DNA of 8,330 nt from JAENZQ01 sp964553505 (GTDB lineage Bacteria; Bacillota; Clostridia; Peptostreptococcales; JAAYPU01): the NCBI GenBank assembly GCA_964553505.1, contig CAZKKX010000109.1, forward strand, positions 1-8,330, in the 5' to 3' direction. This document shows positions 5,659 to 8,330 of this stretch, piece after piece. The notes under the pieces are model-generated. The model saw only the letters and a program-made list of their open reading frames with translations, was not told the origin of the DNA and did no database searches. The translations under genes were made by a program, and so were the position numbers. Position 1 is the stretch's first letter, and each line of letters begins with the position of its first letter.

Positions 5659-5697
5659 CTTATACTTCTTTCAAAACACTACGCGTATATTATTAGT

Positions 5698-7905
5698 TTA
5701 CTCTAATGAAGCCTCTGCCTCCTCAATTATTCCACTCAAATCAACCTGTCGCAGTTCCTCTGCCATAGTATTTAGTGCTTCTATTTCATCTTCAACAATT
5801 GCAGCCATAAATGATTTTTGAGAATCCAAGGCACTTTGTAATGCTGATATTTCTTCAACAAAATCTTCTCCATCCATATCATATTTATTCATTAAGGACT
5901 GGGTAGTATCATACAAATCTACACCCTCAAGCAGTTTTCCTGTTGCCCAGAATAAATTATCATGTCTCTCTGTTTGTGACACAACATGGTCGAATACTTC
6001 TTTGCTAAAGCTATAAGCATACCATTCATCATCAACTTGCCATAATAATTCATCGACGACATAATTGACATCTCCTTCTTGAAGTTTCAGAATGCTTTCA
6101 TCTAATGCCGTTATATTGTTCTGATACTGTTCATGACCAACTACCGGGGTTTCACAATCTGCTCCTCCAAGCATCAAGAAATTATCCTGCATCATTTTGA
6201 ACACTTTTAAATTAATTTCATTTGCAGCAACTGAGCTATCCCATATTTTTGCCAGCAATTCTTCATCTGCATCATTTTCTTTCAATTGGTCATATAATTC
6301 ATTCAGCTGTTTCATCTGATTATAAGTGTTGTGCGCAGTTTCACCGAATGCATCTATAGCCGTATCCATAGATGCAGTATCAATGCCCGCCAAAGCAAAA
6401 GCATTCTCGTCTACGGAATCCATTATTCTATCCGCTTGATGCACAAAATTCAATTCCAAACCTGGTGTTTGATCCAAAGCTATAGCCATTGATCCATAAA
6501 ACCTTAAGTTAAAATCCAATACATTCTCGTTATATGTATCAGGTGCATCGAATTGGGAATGGTACGTTGTATAATAAAAATTATAAACATCTTCTCCATC
6601 CGGTGTAATTAAGAACCCATTGATCATTCCAGGTACCCCTGCAGCTGTATAGGACCAATCATCCGAATAAGTAAACTGTTGATAACCATCTGTTAATATT
6701 CCTCCCGGATAACACCCCTCCGGCTGAGGTGATGTCGCAGCAAAATCCTTTATAAAACTATAGAGTTCCGGAGTGCTTGCAACATGAACAGATTCAGAAA
6801 ACTCAAAAGCAGGCAATTCAAAATTAATATATGCAAGTGTTTTTCCAACCCACTCGGGACGCACTTTATTTATTTGATTCCAGGCACCTATTGACCAATC
6901 ACTGGGGACATCTATTGCACCATACTCTTCAGCGCCGTGAAGAACAAAAACTAAAGTTCTTTCCGGTTCGTATCCTGAATCGATCAAACCTTTTGCTATG
7001 GCTAATGTTAATCCAACTGCGCAGTTATTATCCTGGAACCCCCAAAAATGAACATCATAATGATCTCCAATAATAATCATTTCATCTGATTTGCCGGGTA
7101 TTTTTCCAACTATATTGTAACTTGTTCCGTCTTCTTCAACTACATTATCAACTTTTAAATTAATCGTTACTTCATTATTTTCAAGCAAGCTTTTCAGGTA
7201 ATTTGCGTCATTCCTGCTTATGTTCAATGAAGGTATTGTAACCGGTCCACACATATCCTGACAATTCATGGTATCATCATTCAGCTCGGCAAACCCACCC
7301 ACGTTATTGTTAATAATTGCCGCAGCACCATGAAATGCGGCCTCCAACGTCGGGTATGTCACCCACCAGTTTTCTCTTTGGTTAATATCAACCAAAACAA
7401 CTTTGCCTTCTACATCTATATTCTCATAATCATACATCGTTCCTTCTCCAACATATACCAGCTCTGCTGTAATTCCTTCAGCCGGAGTAGCCCCTGATGC
7501 ATATGAATAAGGTTTTAATACTTTGCTTTCTCCTTCCGGTGTAAGTATTGTCAATTCCGAACTGTTAAATTGCCATTTAACAGCCGAAAATTCATCTTTA
7601 CTTACATCTTGAAGCCCTATGCTTTCCATTTCTGTAGCTAAAAAATCAGCCACTTTATGCTCTGCATCACTGCCTGAATTGCGGCCTCCTAATTCGGGGT
7701 TATTAAAAAACTCTAATTCTGTGGTTAACTTGTAGGCAATATCATATGCATAATTCACATCTGCATAATCTAAATAAGCTGAGTATCTCCCCAAATCTCC
7801 TATTTCTTCTTCCATCGAAGCAGACTCTTGATTACCACATCCTGTAAAAATACTTAAAATCAAGAGAATCGCTATTGCCAAGCTTAATCGTTTTTTTGAT
7901 TTCAT
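5698..7905 (-). CDS. M28 family zinc metallopeptidase lipoprotein with PA domain
   Basis: This 735-residue protein is a predicted surface lipoprotein aminopeptidase or carboxypeptidase of the M28 family. Residues 1-23 are a lipoprotein signal peptide: MKSKKR, a hydrophobic stretch, then FTGC with Cys23 as the lipid-modified residue. Residues about 130-250 look like a protease-associated (PA) domain insert. The catalytic domain has the full two-zinc set by family alignment: His282 and Asp284 in GDHYD, bridging Asp292 in QDNN, catalytic Glu326 and ligand Glu327 in HGAEEYG, Glu363 in NFELP where most relatives have Asp, and His449 in TYHSQFDAPDTY. The ten-residue spacing from His282 to Asp292 matches glutamate carboxypeptidase II. 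Residues about 485-735 form an acidic, mostly helical tail, perhaps the transferrin-receptor-like dimerisation region. The start is supported by AGGAGG ten bases upstream. It likely digests peptides outside the membrane for amino-acid uptake; the substrate cannot be told from sequence. Confidence 0.92.
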   Translation of the reverse strand: MKSKKRLSLAIAILLILSIFTGCGNQESASMEEEIGDLGRYSAYLDYADVNYAYDIAYKLTTELEFFNNPELGGRNSGSDAEHKVADFLATEMESIGLQDVSKDEFSAVKWQFNSSELTILTPEGESKVLKPYSYASGATPAEGITAELVYVGEGTMYDYENIDVEGKVVLVDINQRENWWVTYPTLEAAFHGAAAIINNNVGGFAELNDDTMNCQDMCGPVTIPSLNISRNDANYLKSLLENNEVTINLKVDNVVEEDGTSYNIVGKIPGKSDEMIIIGDHYDVHFWGFQDNNCAVGLTLAIAKGLIDSGYEPERTLVFVLHGAEEYGAIDVPSDWSIGAWNQINKVRPEWVGKTLAYINFELPAFEFSESVHVASTPELYSFIKDFAATSPQPEGCYPGGILTDGYQQFTYSDDWSYTAAGVPGMINGFLITPDGEDVYNFYYTTYHSQFDAPDTYNENVLDFNLRFYGSMAIALDQTPGLELNFVHQADRIMDSVDENAFALAGIDTASMDTAIDAFGETAHNTYNQMKQLNELYDQLKENDADEELLAKIWDSSVAANEINLKVFKMMQDNFLMLGGADCETPVVGHEQYQNNITALDESILKLQEGDVNYVVDELLWQVDDEWYAYSFSKEVFDHVVSQTERHDNLFWATGKLLEGVDLYDTTQSLMNKYDMDGEDFVEEISALQSALDSQKSFMAAIVEDEIEALNTMAEELRQVDLSGIIEEAEASLE

Positions 7906-7980
7906 TTCATATCTCCCTCCTATTTTAACAATGTACCTGATACATAATGAAACACTTTAAACTTTTTATCATTTCTCCCT

Positions 7981-8010
7981 TCTATAAATATTTTTATATA
8001 TTTATGTAAA
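7981..8010 (-). promoter_or_regulatory. candidate promoter of the M28 peptidase
   Basis: On the minus strand TTTACA (8010-8005, five of six -35 bases) is followed by an 18-base spacer and TATAGA (7986-7981, four of six -10 bases). Transcription would start near 7974 with a leader of about 68 bases. The -35 box lies inside one arm of the 12-bp inverted repeat at 8002-8030, the usual arrangement for an operator that controls polymerase access. The AT-rich context makes chance matches likely. Confidence 0.35.
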
Positions 8011-8030
8011 GCTGTATTAGCTTTACATAA
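8002..8030. repeat. 12-bp perfect inverted repeat, possible operator
   Basis: TTATGTAAAGCT (8002-8013) and AGCTTTACATAA (8019-8030) are perfect reverse complements separated by five bases. Neither strand carries a T run after the stem, so an intrinsic terminator is unlikely. Its overlap with the candidate -35 box of the peptidase promoter suggests a binding site for a dimeric regulator, or an RNA hairpin in a longer leader transcript. I do not recognise the motif as the site of a specific regulator. Confidence 0.7.
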
Positions 8031-8075
8031 GACTTGTCTCTATAATAGCTTTTATAAAGAGATGATTAATAAAAA

Positions 8076-8091
8076 AGAATTGGTCAATTCT
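8076..8091. repeat. 16-bp palindrome, possible regulator site
   Basis: AGAATTG (8076-8082) and CAATTCT (8085-8091) are reverse complements around a two-base centre. The centre is too small for a good RNA hairpin loop, so if functional it is more likely a protein-binding site on DNA. It lies about 46 bases upstream of the larger dyad at 8002-8030. Confidence 0.5.
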
Positions 8092-8115
8092 AAATAATTT
8101 CAATATGATTACGAT

Positions 8116-8142
8116 ATATACATAATATACATAATATACATA
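8116..8142. repeat. 9-bp tandem repeat, three perfect copies
   Basis: The unit ATATACATA occurs three times without interruption at 8116-8124, 8125-8133 and 8134-8142. The related decamer AATATACATT recurs at 8191-8200 and 8231-8240, so the core ATATACAT is present five times within 125 bases, always in the same orientation. A slippage-derived microsatellite explains the tandem block but not the dispersed copies. Confidence 0.85.
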
Positions 8143-8159
8143 TTGATGATACTTAGTAA

Positions 8160-8168
8160 ATTATAGCA
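8160..8168 (-). promoter_or_regulatory. perfect extended -10 element, alternative peptidase promoter
   Basis: On the minus strand TGCTATAAT (8168-8160) is a perfect extended -10 sequence. No recognisable -35 box is found 16-18 bases upstream. If used, the transcript would begin near 8153 and carry a leader of about 250 bases through both dyads before the peptidase start, which would make those dyads RNA structures. Confidence 0.3.
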
Positions 8169-8268
8169 ATATATATGCCAATATTTGAATAATATACATT
8201 CATTGCCAAATCAAGTTGAAGTGTTAAAAAAATATACATTTTTAAATACAACCAATAGGTTCTTATGT

Positions 8269-8305
8269 ATTTTTTACAGTGTTTTATTATAATAATGTAA
8301 AAAAT
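8269..8305. repeat. 10-bp AT-rich inverted repeat near the right edge
   Basis: ATTTTTTACA (8269-8278) and TGTAAAAAAT (8296-8305) are perfect reverse complements with a 17-base spacer. Nothing certain flanks it within the window, so whether it is a terminator of a gene beyond the edge or an operator cannot be told. It shares the TTTACA/TGTAAA core with the dyad at 8002-8030. Confidence 0.5.
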
Positions 8306-8330
8306 TCAGTATGCTATAAGTTATTATAAA

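Larger units (their letters stand above)
7906..8330. other. 425-base gene-free upstream region of the peptidase
   Basis: I find no convincing gene here. Short frames exist, such as a leftward 28-codon frame and a rightward 11-codon frame starting at 8063, but none has a properly spaced ribosome binding site. The region is over 75% A+T by eye and holds the peptidase ribosome binding site, two candidate leftward promoters, three inverted repeats and a cluster of ATATACAT repeats, listed separately. It looks like regulatory DNA or a decayed spacer. Confidence 0.6.

Noticed and set aside
1541..5699. Identical TAAACTAATA at the stop codons of the FapA-like and peptidase genes
   Set aside because: A ten-base AT-rich match across kilobases is expected by chance; there is no wider similarity around it.
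6831..7073. Rightward 80-codon frame opposite the peptidase
   Set aside because: It lies opposite the highly conserved M28 catalytic region and has no ribosome binding site.
8063..8098. Rightward 11-codon frame MINKKELVNSK
   Set aside because: Very short, the purine run abuts the ATG with no spacing, and the frame overlaps a palindrome.

Overview
The window is AT-rich, low-GC DNA with strong AGGAGG-type ribosome binding sites, sigma-A-type promoters and intergenic hairpin terminators. Gene content includes a FapA/DUF342 protein, a clostridial-type nitronate monooxygenase homologue, a zf-trcl zinc-ribbon peptide and a DEAD-box helicase with a DbpA-type RNA-binding tail. Together these suggest an anaerobic Firmicute of the Clostridia; this is an inference from family membership and composition, not a species call. 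The first 19 bases match the reverse complement of the start of the Illumina P5 adapter exactly, so the left edge is almost certainly the end of a draft contig.

Layout from left to right. (1) Bases 1-61 hold adapter plus the first 14-16 codons of a leftward gene, possibly a GlcD-type FAD oxidase, with its own ribosome binding site and promoter. (2) A 239-base divergent intergenic region contains a 14-bp tandem repeat and a near-consensus promoter (TTGACA-17-TATACT) for the only complete rightward gene, a flavin-dependent nitronate monooxygenase/FabK-like protein (301-1389). (3) A strong hairpin separates this gene from the convergent leftward series. (4) The leftward series, read from high to low coordinates, is: an M28 zinc metallopeptidase lipoprotein (7905-5698); a doubtful split small gene (5635-5257); a 56-residue zinc-ribbon protein (5122-4952); the DEAD-box helicase (4855-3284); and a FapA-like protein (3137-1548). 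Hairpins lie in every gap, so most of these are probably separate transcription units. (5) Bases 7906-8330 lack a convincing gene but are rich in dyads and short AT-rich repeats; they are the upstream region of the peptidase.

The genes do not form one pathway. The most meaningful pairing is the zinc-ribbon peptide just upstream of the RNA helicase, with a terminator-like hairpin between them and no clear separate helicase promoter; this could be an attenuated RNA-metabolism operon. I see no CRISPR array, tRNA, rRNA, complete mobile element or recognisable defence system. The observations most worth checking are the adapter-truncated left gene, the zinc-ribbon/attenuator/helicase arrangement, the frameshifted orphan gene whose start is buried in a hairpin, and the dyad-rich peptidase upstream region.
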